Assembly: GCA_018267615.1 (NCBI GenBank)
Contig: JAFDYD010000001.1
Span: forward strand, 18,118-82,117
DNA length: 64,000 nucleotides
DNA from: Bacteroidota bacterium
GTDB lineage: Bacteria > Bacteroidota > Bacteroidia > Chitinophagales > Chitinophagaceae
Direction of reading: 5' to 3'
The position numbers and the translations under genes were made by a program. Position 1 is the first letter of the stretch. Every line of letters begins with the position of its first letter. The notes under the pieces were generated by a model that saw nothing but the letters and a program-made list of their open reading frames with translations, had not been told where the DNA came from and ran no database searches. Positions 26,291 through 34,576 of this stretch are shown one piece after another.

Positions 26291-27076
26291 TTAATAATGT
26301 TCCATTACACCGAGGCCGAAAAGTGCAAAATCGTATTTAACAGGATCGGCCTCATCCAATGTACGCAAATGATCGGTTAATTCGAGGGCAGTCTGCCAAT
26401 CTGTTTGCTTTCTTGTTACGAAACCGATTTTTTTTGCAACCCGGGAAACATGAATATCTATCGGACAAACCAGCTGTGCAGGCGATATTTTTTTCCAGAT
26501 ACCAAAATCCACCAAGTGATTATCCCGCCTTACCATCCATCTCAAAAACATATTTAATCTTTTGCAGGTAGATTTCTTTTGAGGCGAAGCAATGTGCTTG
26601 CGTGTTCGCGATGGAGGGTCTTCCAGTGAAAAAAAATAATGATAGAATGCGTTCAATGCGGATTCAATAAATTCCAAATTATCCGATTGAACAAAATATT
26701 TTTTTTGGAAGAAAGCGTCTTCCAGCGATTTGTTTTTTTGGTAATGATATTTGAGGAATTGAACGAAATAAAGCAGGTCCGTAGCATTAAAAGTGCGATG
26801 CTTAAATGTAGTGAGCTTTTTTAAATCGTTGTGATTATGGTTAAGGCAAAATTCATGCGGTGCATTATCCATCATTTGCATCAGCTCTTTTGATTTCTGA
26901 ATGATGGTTGTGCGATTGCCCCAGGAAAATATCGCGGCAAAGAATCCTGCAATTTCGATATCCTGTTTTTTTGAGAACAAATGAGGGATGCTAACAGGAT
27001 CATTGCTGATAAAATCCGGGCGATTGTATTCGATTACTTTTCTATCCAGGAATTCTTTTAGGTGGTAGTTATCCAT
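26291..27076 (-). CDS. DUF2400 / TIGR02757-family protein
   Basis: A 261-residue protein of the DUF2400 family, widespread in Bacteroidota and without a confirmed activity. Recognisable segments are EIAGFFAAIFSWGNRTTIIQKS and, near the C-terminus, PIDIHVSRVAKKIGFVTRKQTDWQTALELTDHLR followed by DPVKYDFALFGLGV, which resembles a helix-hairpin-helix DNA glycosylase pattern. A link to DNA repair is inference only. ATG 27076 is chosen because the upstream part of the open frame is palindrome sequence. Confidence 0.85.
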   Translation of the reverse strand: MDNYHLKEFLDRKVIEYNRPDFISNDPVSIPHLFSKKQDIEIAGFFAAIFSWGNRTTIIQKSKELMQMMDNAPHEFCLNHNHNDLKKLTTFKHRTFNATDLLYFVQFLKYHYQKNKSLEDAFFQKKYFVQSDNLEFIESALNAFYHYFFSLEDPPSRTRKHIASPQKKSTCKRLNMFLRWMVRRDNHLVDFGIWKKISPAQLVCPIDIHVSRVAKKIGFVTRKQTDWQTALELTDHLRTLDEADPVKYDFALFGLGVMEHY

Positions 27077-27091
27077 TGTGTGTTGAATGGT

Positions 27092-27197
27092 TGATCGTGA
27101 GACGTGAAACGTCAACAACAAGTGTCAAAGAAGATAAATTCGCTTACAGTTATTTATATTTTATATCTAACGTCTGATGTCTCACATCTCACGAGTC
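27092..27197. repeat. Imperfect palindrome between tandem genes
   Basis: Short arms of about 22 nt: tgatcgtgagacgtgaaacg on the left and its inverted near-copy (cgtgagatgtgagacatca on the other strand) on the right, with a spacer of about 60 nt. The right arm touches the stop codon of the downstream PLP enzyme gene. Confidence 0.65.
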
Positions 27198-28335
27198 ATC
27201 CCAACGCTTCTTTTAGGTCACTAATTAAATCATCCACATCTTCTATACCTACGCTCAGACGGATGAGCGCATCACTCAAGCCGTTCTTTATTCTCTCTTC
27301 ACGTGGAATGGAGGCATGTGTCATCGTTGCCGGGTGATTGATCATAGATTCAATACCACCGAGGCTTTCGGCCAATGAAAATAATTTTGTGGATGACAAT
27401 ACTCTTTTTAATTCGGCCGCACTTTGATCTTTCATTTCAAAACTCATCATGCCGCCAAAACCACGCATTTGTTTTTTTGCAATGGCATAACCAGGATGGT
27501 CCTGGAATCCGCACCAATACACTTTTGCAACTTTTGGATGGTTCCGCAAAAAATTGGCGATTTTTTCTCCGTTCTCACAATGTCTCTGCATGCGCACATG
27601 CAATGTTTTAATTCCTCTGAGAATCAAAAAACAATCCTGCGGACCAGGCACTGCGCCACAACTTTTCTGAATAAAATATAATTTTTCACGGAGGTCGGAA
27701 TCGTTCATAATAAGACAGCCATGAATAACATCACTATGTCCGCCGAGATATTTTGTGGCAGAATGCATGACGATATCTGCGCCAAGATCAAGTGGATTTT
27801 GTAGGTAAGGCGAAGCAAAGGTATTATCCACGCATGTAAGTATTTTATGTTTGCGTGCTAACGTTGATATATCCACGATATCGATAATGTTCATCAATGG
27901 ATTCGTAGGTGTTTCAATCCATATGAGTTTTGTATTTTGATTGATATATTTAGCGACGCTGGCTGCGTCCAGCATATTTATGTAATGAAATTTGATACCA
28001 AACTTCGCAAACACTTTATTGAACAAGCGATAAGTGCCGCCATAAAGATCATTGCCCGTAATCACTTCGTCACCGGGTTGTAATAGCTTAATCACTGCAT
28101 CTGTTGCAGCCACGCCGCTTCCGAAGCATAATCCGTATTTGCCATTTTCAATAGCAGCCAGCGCTGCTTCCAAAACAGAACGCGTCGGATTTTGCGAACG
28201 CGCATATTCATAGCCTTTATTTTCACCTGGAGCTGATTGCACATAGGTCGATGTTTGAAAAATCGGTGTCATAATAGCGCCTGTACTTGGATCCGGTTCG
28301 ATTCCCGCATGAATGACTTTGGTAGCAAATTTCAT
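27196..28335 (-). CDS. Cystathionine gamma-synthase / gamma-lyase (PLP, Cys/Met metabolism)
   Basis: A 379-residue PLP enzyme of the Cys/Met metabolism family. The N-terminus (FATKVIHAGIEPDPSTGAIMTPIFQTSTYVQ), YEYARSQNPTRSVLE, the PLP lysine in MHSATKYLGGHSDVIHG and the C-terminal SLGGIESMINHPATMTHASI are all standard. Synthase and lyase (or homocysteine-forming variants) cannot be separated by sequence reading. ATG 28335 begins the homology; the longer frame from 28449 adds 38 codons that come from the palindrome. Upstream, a CATCTTTG element on the minus strand may be a weak promoter. Confidence 0.9.
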   Translation of the reverse strand: MKFATKVIHAGIEPDPSTGAIMTPIFQTSTYVQSAPGENKGYEYARSQNPTRSVLEAALAAIENGKYGLCFGSGVAATDAVIKLLQPGDEVITGNDLYGGTYRLFNKVFAKFGIKFHYINMLDAASVAKYINQNTKLIWIETPTNPLMNIIDIVDISTLARKHKILTCVDNTFASPYLQNPLDLGADIVMHSATKYLGGHSDVIHGCLIMNDSDLREKLYFIQKSCGAVPGPQDCFLILRGIKTLHVRMQRHCENGEKIANFLRNHPKVAKVYWCGFQDHPGYAIAKKQMRGFGGMMSFEMKDQSAAELKRVLSSTKLFSLAESLGGIESMINHPATMTHASIPREERIKNGLSDALIRLSVGIEDVDDLISDLKEALG

Positions 28336-28372
28336 CTCAAATGATTTAGGGTGCAAAGATGAGGAATAATTT

Positions 28373-28440
28373 GAAGAGAAAAGCGGGAAACAGAGCGAAG
28401 AGCGGAGGTGTGCGCTCTTCGCTCTGTTTCTCCACTCTTC
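28373..28440. repeat. Palindrome of gagcgaag words
   Basis: Left arm gaagag...gaaacagagcgaagagcg, right arm cgctcttcgctctgtttctc...ctcttc, with 8 extra bases in the left arm and a loop of about 8 nt. The same word type forms the palindrome at 60211-60272. It lies between divergent genes. Confidence 0.85.
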
Positions 28441-28490
28441 AAAAGCCACACTTCCAGTTTAACAAAAACTTAACCGCGATCTCAAAATAA

Positions 28491-28640
28491 TTAATGATGT
28501 GTTTTAATCCATGAATGCATTACTTCAAATTGTTTTTTCATGGCTTCAGTAGTTGACGCTTTTAAATGCTCGCATTTGGGAATTTTTTTTTTTACCAGAG
28601 ATGTATATTGGCTTGACTTCAATGCAAAGTGGAAATACAT
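28491..28640 (-). pseudogene. Possible gene remnant or 49-residue frame
   Basis: A minus-strand frame of 49 codons whose C-terminal half (ASTTEAMKKQFEVMHSWIK, then THH) reads like the natural end of an enzyme, while the N-terminal half is low quality and includes a run of 11 A giving KKK. This pattern suggests the surviving 3' end of a decayed gene, with a spurious upstream part. No family was recognised. Confidence 0.25.
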
Positions 28641-28681
28641 TTATATGCACGATCAAATTTTTATCAATCAAAAGTAAAGCC

Positions 28682-29128
28682 ATGAAAAAGAATTTAATTT
28701 TTTCCGTTTGCCTTTTAGCTTTAGGCGTTAGTAGTTATGCGAGTCCAAGTGTTGATGATAAAGTCATCAAAAGTTTTAAAGAAACATTCCCGGGAGCCCA
28801 GGAGGTAAAATGGGAAGAGTTTTCTGATAATTATGTAGTCAACTTTGTCGATCTGGGAATGCGCGAAAGAATCAGTTATGATAAAGAAGGTAATTTTATC
28901 AATGCCACGCGTTATTATAATGAAGGTCATTTGCCATTGAATATACTTTTCAGACTGAGAAAGAAATATCCAACGCAAAAAATATTCGGCGTTACAGAAA
29001 TTGAGTCAGATGTCACTATTGAATATTATATCAAACTTGAGGATGACAACAATTGGATCACTTTGAAATCTGATAACGGCGCCAACCTCCAGGTTATTGA
29101 AAAATATAAGAAGGCCGAGGAGAAGTAA
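28682..29128 (+). CDS. Secreted PepSY/BLIP-like protein, copy 1
   Basis: A 148-residue secreted protein: signal peptide MKKNLIFSVCLLALGVSSYAS, then KSFKETFPGAQEVKWEEFSDNYVVNF and a second similar half with FRLRKKYPTQKIFGVTEIESD. The pattern F..F..A..V.W....Y...F is that of the DUF2874/PepSY-like fold, related to beta-lactamase inhibitor protein-like domains. Three further copies lie at 33323, 33857 and 34577. Copy 1 is the most divergent (RERISYDKEGNFINATRYY in place of AYY). ATG 28682 begins the signal peptide; the longer frame is not coding. The function of this family is unknown. Confidence 0.75.
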   Translation: MKKNLIFSVCLLALGVSSYASPSVDDKVIKSFKETFPGAQEVKWEEFSDNYVVNFVDLGMRERISYDKEGNFINATRYYNEGHLPLNILFRLRKKYPTQKIFGVTEIESDVTIEYYIKLEDDNNWITLKSDNGANLQVIEKYKKAEEK

Positions 29129-29131
29129 GTA

Positions 29132-29210
29132 ATACAAGGCACAAGATACAAGGTACAAGGTACAAGGAGTGAGTGTCACATCTTGTGCCTTGTATATTGT
29201 ACCTTGGCTC
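29132..29210. repeat. Palindrome of acaaggtacaag words
   Basis: The left part carries acaaggcacaagatacaagg and two more ggtacaa units; the right part is the inverted equivalent (cttgtgccttgtat, ttgtacctt). The unit number differs between arms. It lies between convergent genes and shares its words with palindromes at 40008-40120 and 50369-50469. Confidence 0.8.
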
Positions 29211-29218
29211 TTTTACGT

Positions 29219-31093
29219 TTATTTTGTCATACAAGTTGCTGCTATAAGGTATCGCCAGTCATAATTTTCAGCGGCATGAGCATCTTTGGGTTGAATCTTT
29301 TTTGAAAGTACGTCTGGTTTCAATATTCTTTCTTCTACTAATTTCTTTTTCGCCTCGTGTATATATTCCTGTAAGCTTTTATTTTCCATCCATTCTTTTT
29401 GCGGTGGCTCATAACCAATTTTGTCTTTTCGCCAAGTTATAGTTGAGGGTAATTCAGCTTGCATCGCAGAGCGGAGCAGCCATTTCGTCCAACCATCGTG
29501 TATTTTATATTGCGCGGGAAGTGAAAAAATAAATTGCGCTAGTTCATGATTTAAAAATGGAAGGCGGACCTCGCGTCCATGCGCCATCGAATTTCTGTCC
29601 GCATAACGTAGCAATTCTTCCAGGCCAGACTGTTTTGCATTGAAGTAAAGAATATCGTTTAATTTAAAAACGAGCGGCTTGAAAATAGACTGCCTGTCAA
29701 AATATTCGTTTCTGAATTCGTCTGCAAGTTCATCCAAATGCATTAGCTTTTTGGCTTCTCTTTTTTCCAACTGAAATGCTGCTTGTCCAGGGAACCATGC
29801 CGCCAAACAATTTCTCCATCCCCACGAAAAGTCAATTTTATTTTTTTTTAAAGCCCGCTTTTCCAGGAAATAATTTTTGGTGGATGACTTCAATAATTCC
29901 TGTAAATACCAGTGTATATATTTTTGGTAGCCTCCAAGAATTTCATCAGCACCCTGTCCATCCAGCAAAACTTTTATATTATTTTTTGCTGCGGTTTCAA
30001 ATACTTTGTATTGAGCATATATACTTGCTGACGAAAATGGCTCTTCGTGATAATAACAAAGCGTTTCAAAATTTTTTATGAGATCATCCCCAGTCGGTTC
30101 TATCGAAGTATTTTTTATATTGAATTTTTCAGCCAGTTGTTGGATATAGACGGACTCATCTTTTTTAAAACCGGGAAAGGTAGCAGAGAAAGTTTCCAGC
30201 TTATTATCCGAGGCAACCTGATTGCAAATTTCTGCGACAATTGAAGAGCTATCCAGTCCGCCACTCAAACTTGCTCCAAGCGGAACATCACTGCGCAATC
30301 TTCTTTTGATTGATATAGAAAATAATTCTCTAAATTTTTCAATCGCTTCATCTCTTGTGATTTTGATTTTAGCTTCCTTATCAATATCCCAATAATTACT
30401 CATGCTGAATTCGTAATCGTTCTCGGGATTAACTCTATTGGAAGCAATAGAGCATGTTATAAAATTTGCAGGCGGAAGCGAAAAAACATCCTGGTAATAT
30501 GTAATTGTTTTATCAATAGGAATATCTGTAATTCCAAATGCAAGATAATTGAGTAGCAGCGGTTCATTTATTTTTTTATTGATGCCGGCAGCCCATAAAG
30601 ACTTTCTTTCCGATGCAAATAGAAATTGTTTTTCATCGAAAGTATAGTAAAAAGGTTTTTCACCAAAGCGATCTCTGGCAGCAAACAATATTTGTTCTTT
30701 TTCATCCCAGATTGCGAATGCAAACATGCCATCGAAATATTGCAGGCATTTTTCGCGGTAGCAATCATAAGCAGCAAGTAATACTTCGGTGTCAGATTGT
30801 GTACGGAAATGATATCCTTGATTTTTTAGAATCTCTCTTAATTCAATATAATTATAGATTTCACCGTTGAAGACGATGGTGTAGCGATCCAGAAAATGCA
30901 TTGGCTGCGAAGCAGATTCACTGGTATCTATAATAGTTAATCTTCTATGGGCAAAACCTGTTGTTACATTATTATTGATCCAGAATTTTTCTCCATCAGG
31001 TCCGCGATGTGCGATGACTGCAGCCATTTTTTGCAGACGTTCGAGTGATATCGAAGAAGGATTGAGTGATAAAATGCCGGCGATTCCGCACAT
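29219..31093 (-). CDS. asnB: Glutamine-hydrolysing asparagine synthetase
   Basis: A 624-residue class II amidotransferase. Cys2 of MCGIAGIL is the N-terminal nucleophile; HRGPDGEKFW, NGEIYNY and SDTEVLLAAYD define the glutaminase domain (about residues 1-210). The synthetase domain has the PP-loop SGGLDSSSI and later GQGADEILGGY. Domain order and length fit AsnB; some relatives in polysaccharide clusters transfer the amide to sugars, but there are no such neighbours. The gene is monocistronic, with palindromes on both sides. Confidence 0.93.
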   Translation of the reverse strand: MCGIAGILSLNPSSISLERLQKMAAVIAHRGPDGEKFWINNNVTTGFAHRRLTIIDTSESASQPMHFLDRYTIVFNGEIYNYIELREILKNQGYHFRTQSDTEVLLAAYDCYREKCLQYFDGMFAFAIWDEKEQILFAARDRFGEKPFYYTFDEKQFLFASERKSLWAAGINKKINEPLLLNYLAFGITDIPIDKTITYYQDVFSLPPANFITCSIASNRVNPENDYEFSMSNYWDIDKEAKIKITRDEAIEKFRELFSISIKRRLRSDVPLGASLSGGLDSSSIVAEICNQVASDNKLETFSATFPGFKKDESVYIQQLAEKFNIKNTSIEPTGDDLIKNFETLCYYHEEPFSSASIYAQYKVFETAAKNNIKVLLDGQGADEILGGYQKYIHWYLQELLKSSTKNYFLEKRALKKNKIDFSWGWRNCLAAWFPGQAAFQLEKREAKKLMHLDELADEFRNEYFDRQSIFKPLVFKLNDILYFNAKQSGLEELLRYADRNSMAHGREVRLPFLNHELAQFIFSLPAQYKIHDGWTKWLLRSAMQAELPSTITWRKDKIGYEPPQKEWMENKSLQEYIHEAKKKLVEERILKPDVLSKKIQPKDAHAAENYDWRYLIAATCMTK

Positions 31094-31153
31094 AAGTTAA
31101 AAATAGTAAGATAATGAGGAAAAAAGGCAAATGAATAAAGTAAAGTCGGTAGC

Positions 31154-31278
31154 GTAGTTTTGAGTTGATTGGTCGATCAGTCGAACGGGCTGCTACAATT
31201 GCAGATCTTATTTACAATCACTTTTCACCATCTTGCACGATCAACGTATCGACTATTCGACCAGTCAACTCAAACTAC
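31154..31278. repeat. Palindrome of gttgattggtcga words
   Basis: Left arm about 31154-31188 (gtagttttgagttgattggtcgatcagtcga) and right arm about 31246-31278, inverted with a few differences. It lies between two leftward genes. The words match those at 5627-5743. Confidence 0.85.
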
Positions 31279-31302
31279 ATTATCCATTACTCCTGGTCCA
31301 TC

Positions 31303-31866
31303 TTACCAGCTAAACGGAAGTTTTACAAATGTATTTTCCCACGATATAACAAGATTCGCGGCGTTGGAATTATTTTTTTCAAACACCATAGAAAATGCCT
31401 CACATGTTTCGGTTTGTTTTTGAACAGGAACATCTGTTCTCATCAAATCCTTTTTTGAATCGTATTTGAAGGCGCCCCAGATATTTGTTTCTTTATTTAG
31501 GATCATTGTCCAGGTAGCTGATTCAGGCAACGCATACAACGTGTATCGTCCCTTCGGAACTTTGATCTTATTTATTTTTACGTCTCTAAAAAATTCTATC
31601 TCGGTAGCTTCGTTGGCGCCGAGCCGCCATACCGAGCCGTAAGGAACAAGATCACCGAATATGGTGCGGCCATTTTTTTGCGGACGGCCATATATAATTC
31701 TTGCAATCAAAGGATCTTTGGCTTTATCCTGTATTCTTAAAATAGGATAATCAACAGGATAATAGCACATATCCATCGGAGATTGATCCAACATGGGCAT
31801 TTTGGGTTGGGCCATCGTGGCAGAGGTAATTAATATGCACACAACAATTACTACTATCTTTTTCAT
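31303..31866 (-). CDS. DUF2911 secreted protein
   Basis: A 187-residue secreted protein: signal peptide MKKIVVIVVCILITSATMAQ, then the DUF2911 core with ARIIYGRPQKNGRTIFGDLVPYGSVWRLGANEATEIEF and KVPKGRYTLYALP, followed by the strand ATWTMILNKETNIWGAFKYD. DUF2911 is common in Bacteroidota and uncharacterised; a beta-sandwich fold is expected. The length is normal. A TAAATTTG element on the minus strand at 31886-31893 could be its promoter, although it overlaps the end of the ACP phosphodiesterase gene. Confidence 0.88.
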   Translation of the reverse strand: MKKIVVIVVCILITSATMAQPKMPMLDQSPMDMCYYPVDYPILRIQDKAKDPLIARIIYGRPQKNGRTIFGDLVPYGSVWRLGANEATEIEFFRDVKINKIKVPKGRYTLYALPESATWTMILNKETNIWGAFKYDSKKDLMRTDVPVQKQTETCEAFSMVFEKNNSNAANLVISWENTFVKLPFSW

Positions 31867-31890
31867 AACATATCAATTTGAGCTGCAAAT

Positions 31891-32520
31891 TTAAAATGAT
31901 TCGTTGATATCAGAATTTTTTTGATCGGGGTTATTTAACAACTGAAGCTGGGTGTATGTAAAAGTTTTTATATCGGGGAAAAAGGTTTGATAGCATTTTT
32001 TTAATTCTTCATAATGGTTTTCAAAAATCGAAAATGCGGGTTGTGCATCGCGAATAAATTTTGCCCTTCGTACCATGCCGATAAAGCTACTGTGAATGCC
32101 TTTTTTAAATTGATAATTGTATAGCCAATTTTGCGACTGCATATAATAGAACATCATTTTAAATTTCTCCGGGAATACATTTTCGTGAGGAGCCAGTTGT
32201 TTGTAGGTATGTTGTGCGAAATCCTGCAAATCATTAGCGTCATGGAATTCTTTAGGATCATTAGCCAGGAAATGATCGTACACTATATCCATAAAGGCTC
32301 CTGCATAAAGTCCGTATGCAGGTTTAAAAAAAACTTTTGCGAGAGAAGTTGCCTGATGTTGATCTGTAAACTCATCGATCATTCGATGAAGCGCAATGCC
32401 TTTTTGTATCTCGACCGGATAATTAAATTTTTTTTTCCCCTTTACAAAATCGCTGATCATATTTCCAACAAGGATTTCCGGATTTTTAAATGATAAATAT
32501 GCGTGAGCGAGATAATTCAA
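31891..32520 (-). CDS. acpH: Acyl carrier protein phosphodiesterase (AcpH-like)
   Basis: About 209 residues of the DUF479/AcpH family, which removes phosphopantetheine from ACP. Signature segments are NYLAHAYLSFKNPEILVGNMISDFVKGKKKF, KGIALHRMIDEFTDQH (metal-site His and Asp) and AGAFMDIVYDHFLAND. No ATG is present near the start of homology. I choose TTG at 32520 because it gives the family's usual (M)NYLAHAYLS N-terminus; another TTG at 32544 is the tail of a TATCTTTG promoter element. The enzyme controls ACP levels in other bacteria; regulation here is not visible. Confidence 0.85.
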   Translation of the reverse strand: MNYLAHAYLSFKNPEILVGNMISDFVKGKKKFNYPVEIQKGIALHRMIDEFTDQHQATSLAKVFFKPAYGLYAGAFMDIVYDHFLANDPKEFHDANDLQDFAQHTYKQLAPHENVFPEKFKMMFYYMQSQNWLYNYQFKKGIHSSFIGMVRRAKFIRDAQPAFSIFENHYEELKKCYQTFFPDIKTFTYTQLQLLNNPDQKNSDINESF

Positions 32521-32541
32521 ATATGAACAATTTATTTTTGT

Positions 32542-32549
32542 CAAAGATA
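32542..32549 (-). promoter_or_regulatory. Minus-7 promoter element upstream of the AcpH gene
   Basis: TATCTTTG on the minus strand, a perfect TAnnTTTG box 22 nt before the proposed TTG start. No minus-33 TTTG was found at the expected distance. It argues against TTG 32544 as the start. Confidence 0.35.
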
Positions 32550-32586
32550 GAATAGAGTTTTGTTATCGTTGAGATGCTGATATGGT

Positions 32587-32826
32587 AATTAATATTTAAT
32601 GTAGGATTAGGTAGAATAAGCGCATAATAATATCACGCAAACATCAGATGTCCCGTAGGGACATCTGATCGGTAGAAAAAATTTAAATAAAATTTGTCGT
32701 CCCGTAGGGATGTTTGAAGGTCATCAGGCGTTCCTACGGAACGCAGCTCCTAAAAAAATAATTCTACCGATCAATTGTCCCTACGGAACAAAATTTGCGC
32801 TTATTCTACCTAATCCTATATTAAAT
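32587..32826. repeat. Composite REP/BIME-like element with cccgtaggg hairpins
   Basis: Outer inverted arms of about 31 nt (tgtaggattaggtagaataa core) enclose a smaller inverted pair (gatcggtagaa) and four short hairpins: catctgatcggt-adjacent cagatgtcccgtagggacat, gtcccgtaggga, gcgttcctacggaacgc and ttgtccctacggaacaa. Each has a GTA or TAC loop and GTAG inside the stem. This resembles REP elements moved by RAYT transposases. No transposase gene is present in the window. Confidence 0.75.
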
Positions 32827-33322
32827 GTTCAAGTCAAAATAAAAAAACTTTGACCTAAAAATTTGAGCATTGAATATTGATTGTTGAGTATTGAATGTTA
32901 TTTTCTCTATTACCATTTCCCACACTAACCTCATCAACCTTAAGTAGCATAGTATTCGTTAACCTGTATTAACATCGCGTGCCATTGATCACTATTAACT
33001 TGTCTGCACCAATCGTCAAAAATATTTTTGTGCCGCAAAACGATCAGCAATATTCGGGTTGATAACGTTTAGACTAGCTGGTAAATTTGATAAAGTGTTT
33101 CGAAATTGTGTGATAGAAATTTTATTGCTTTAACAATTTCTTAATGAAAATGAATAAAATTAAAGTCACTTGTATCGTTTGCAAACAACGACTATATCAA
33201 AAACGGACACTGTAATTGTTCGACGAAATATAAGATACTCATGATCAGCTTAGTAAAAAAATGGCATTGTGTTCTCATTAGATGTGCAGAACAATTGGTT
33301 CAAAAAATTTAAAAAAAGAATT
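32827..33322. other. Gene-free leader region of the PepSY-like cluster
   Basis: About 500 nt with no credible frame. It holds a short run of ttgaatattg words (32867-32899) like those of the palindrome at 36755, a perfect TAAATTTG minus-7 element at 33082-33089 with GTTG near the minus-33 position, and a small palindrome GTTTGCAAAC near 33177. The element could drive copy 2 with a leader of about 230 nt. Confidence 0.35.
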
Positions 33323-33823
33323 ATGAAAAAGATAATTATTGGATTGTTGGTTTTGTTAAGCGTCTCTGCTGCGAAGGCAAATAATATTTCTGAGAAAGTG
33401 CAGAAGTCCTTCGAAAAAGAATTTTCAAAAGCCACGAATGTAAACTGGATAGAAAAAGGAAAAAACATTTTCCAAGTCACTTTCACATATAATGGAGCGT
33501 CGGTTGAAGCTTATTTTGATGGAGAGGGAAGCCTGTTAAGTACAGTAAGGCTTATCAGTGAACAGCAATTACCTGTGATGATCATCAGGTCTTTATTCAA
33601 CTACTATGCCGACTATTCAATCCGAAGAGCTGAAGAATGTAACTTAAATGGTAGCACATATTACCTCGTTACTATTTATAATAATGCGGAAACAATTACG
33701 TTGAAATTTTCTTCTAACGGTGATGAACAACGTGTTAATCGTATAAAAAATAAAAATTCAAAAAAAGATTTAGAATCGATGCAACATTTGACGTTGGCTT
33801 GTGATTATATAGGCGAACAATAA
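33323..33823 (+). CDS. Secreted PepSY/BLIP-like protein, copy 2
   Basis: A 166-residue secreted protein with signal peptide MKKIIIGLLVLLSVSAAKAN, then VQKSFEKEFSKATNVNWIEKGKNIFQVTFTYNG and a second half around RSLFNYYADYSIRRAEECNLNGSTYYLVTIYN. The repeat pattern matches copies 1, 3 and 4, but it has a longer C-terminal tail (NKNSKKDLESMQHLTLACDYIGEQ) and two cysteines. ATG 33323 is chosen for the signal peptide. Copy 3 starts 33 bases downstream, so the two form a transcription unit. The role of the family is unknown; binding of a peptide or enzyme is suggested by the fold only. Confidence 0.75.
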   Translation: MKKIIIGLLVLLSVSAAKANNISEKVQKSFEKEFSKATNVNWIEKGKNIFQVTFTYNGASVEAYFDGEGSLLSTVRLISEQQLPVMIIRSLFNYYADYSIRRAEECNLNGSTYYLVTIYNNAETITLKFSSNGDEQRVNRIKNKNSKKDLESMQHLTLACDYIGEQ

Positions 33824-33856
33824 ATAATCAATCAAAAAAAATAAAAAACCAGAATC

Positions 33857-34315
33857 ATGAAAAAGACAATTTTAGCATTGGCGGTGATGTTGACAACAGG
33901 CCTGACCAGTGCCTTCGCTAACAAAGGAGAAGAAGTTAACAAGAGCGCACTTACATCTTTTCATAGAGATTTTTTAAGCGCAAAGAATGTAAGCTGGCAA
34001 CAGCAAAAGGATTATGCAAAAGCTACATTTAGCCTGAATGATCATGTGATGTTTGCTTACTACAATGACCAGGGTGAATTACTCGCAGTTGTTCGTAATA
34101 TTCTTTCTGATAAATTACCGATCCGTTTGTTAACAGAAATAAAAAATGACTATTCAAACTACTGGATTTCAGAATTGTTTGAAATGGCAACAGAGGATCA
34201 GACGACGTATTATGTTACCATCGAGAATGGAGATGAAAGAATCATTTTGAAATCTCAGGGACTTGATCAGTGGTCAGTTTATAAAAAAGAAAAGAAAAAT
34301 TGTATAGTTCTTTAA
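33857..34315 (+). CDS. Secreted PepSY/BLIP-like protein, copy 3
   Basis: A 152-residue secreted protein: signal peptide MKKTILALAVMLTTGLTSAFAN, then NKSALTSFHRDFLSAKNVSWQQQKDYAKATFSLNDHVMFAYYNDQGELLAVVRNI, where AYYN and AVVRNI are shared with copy 4. The second half (LTEIKNDYSNYWISELFEMATEDQTTYYVTIENGDERIILKS) also aligns well with copy 4, so these two are recent duplicates. Both have the same upstream box (aaaaccag-a/g-atcatgaaaaag). A strong terminator follows 26 bases after the stop. A 63-codon frame downstream spans that terminator and is not a gene. Confidence 0.75.
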   Translation: MKKTILALAVMLTTGLTSAFANKGEEVNKSALTSFHRDFLSAKNVSWQQQKDYAKATFSLNDHVMFAYYNDQGELLAVVRNILSDKLPIRLLTEIKNDYSNYWISELFEMATEDQTTYYVTIENGDERIILKSQGLDQWSVYKKEKKNCIVL

Positions 34316-34340
34316 GTTGGTTGTGATTGGAATGAAAGAA

Positions 34341-34372
34341 GAAAGTCCCGCTTCGGCGGGATTTTCTTTTTC
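34341..34372 (+). terminator. Rho-independent terminator after copy 3
   Basis: Stem AGTCCCGC / GCGGGATT with a TTCG tetraloop, followed by TTTTCTTTTTC. A classic strong terminator that ends the copy 2-copy 3 unit. Confidence 0.9.
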
Positions 34373-34576
34373 GGGAAACGGCAATAAGCATTTTGCCGAC
34401 AGAATTCGCCCTTTCGCCGCAGTAATCTTCTATGTTGCCGATATGAGCTTGACCCGGTCTTTATTCCGTGCTAGCTTTGACCCATCAAATAAAAAAACGC
34501 AGGTGTAACCAAAAACAAATACACATCGTCTTATTTGAAAAGAAAATAAAAATTATAAAATATAAAAACCAGGATC

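Noticed and set aside
34317..34508. 63-codon frame after PepSY-like copy 3
   Set aside because: It spans a strong terminator hairpin and has no signal peptide or family resemblance.
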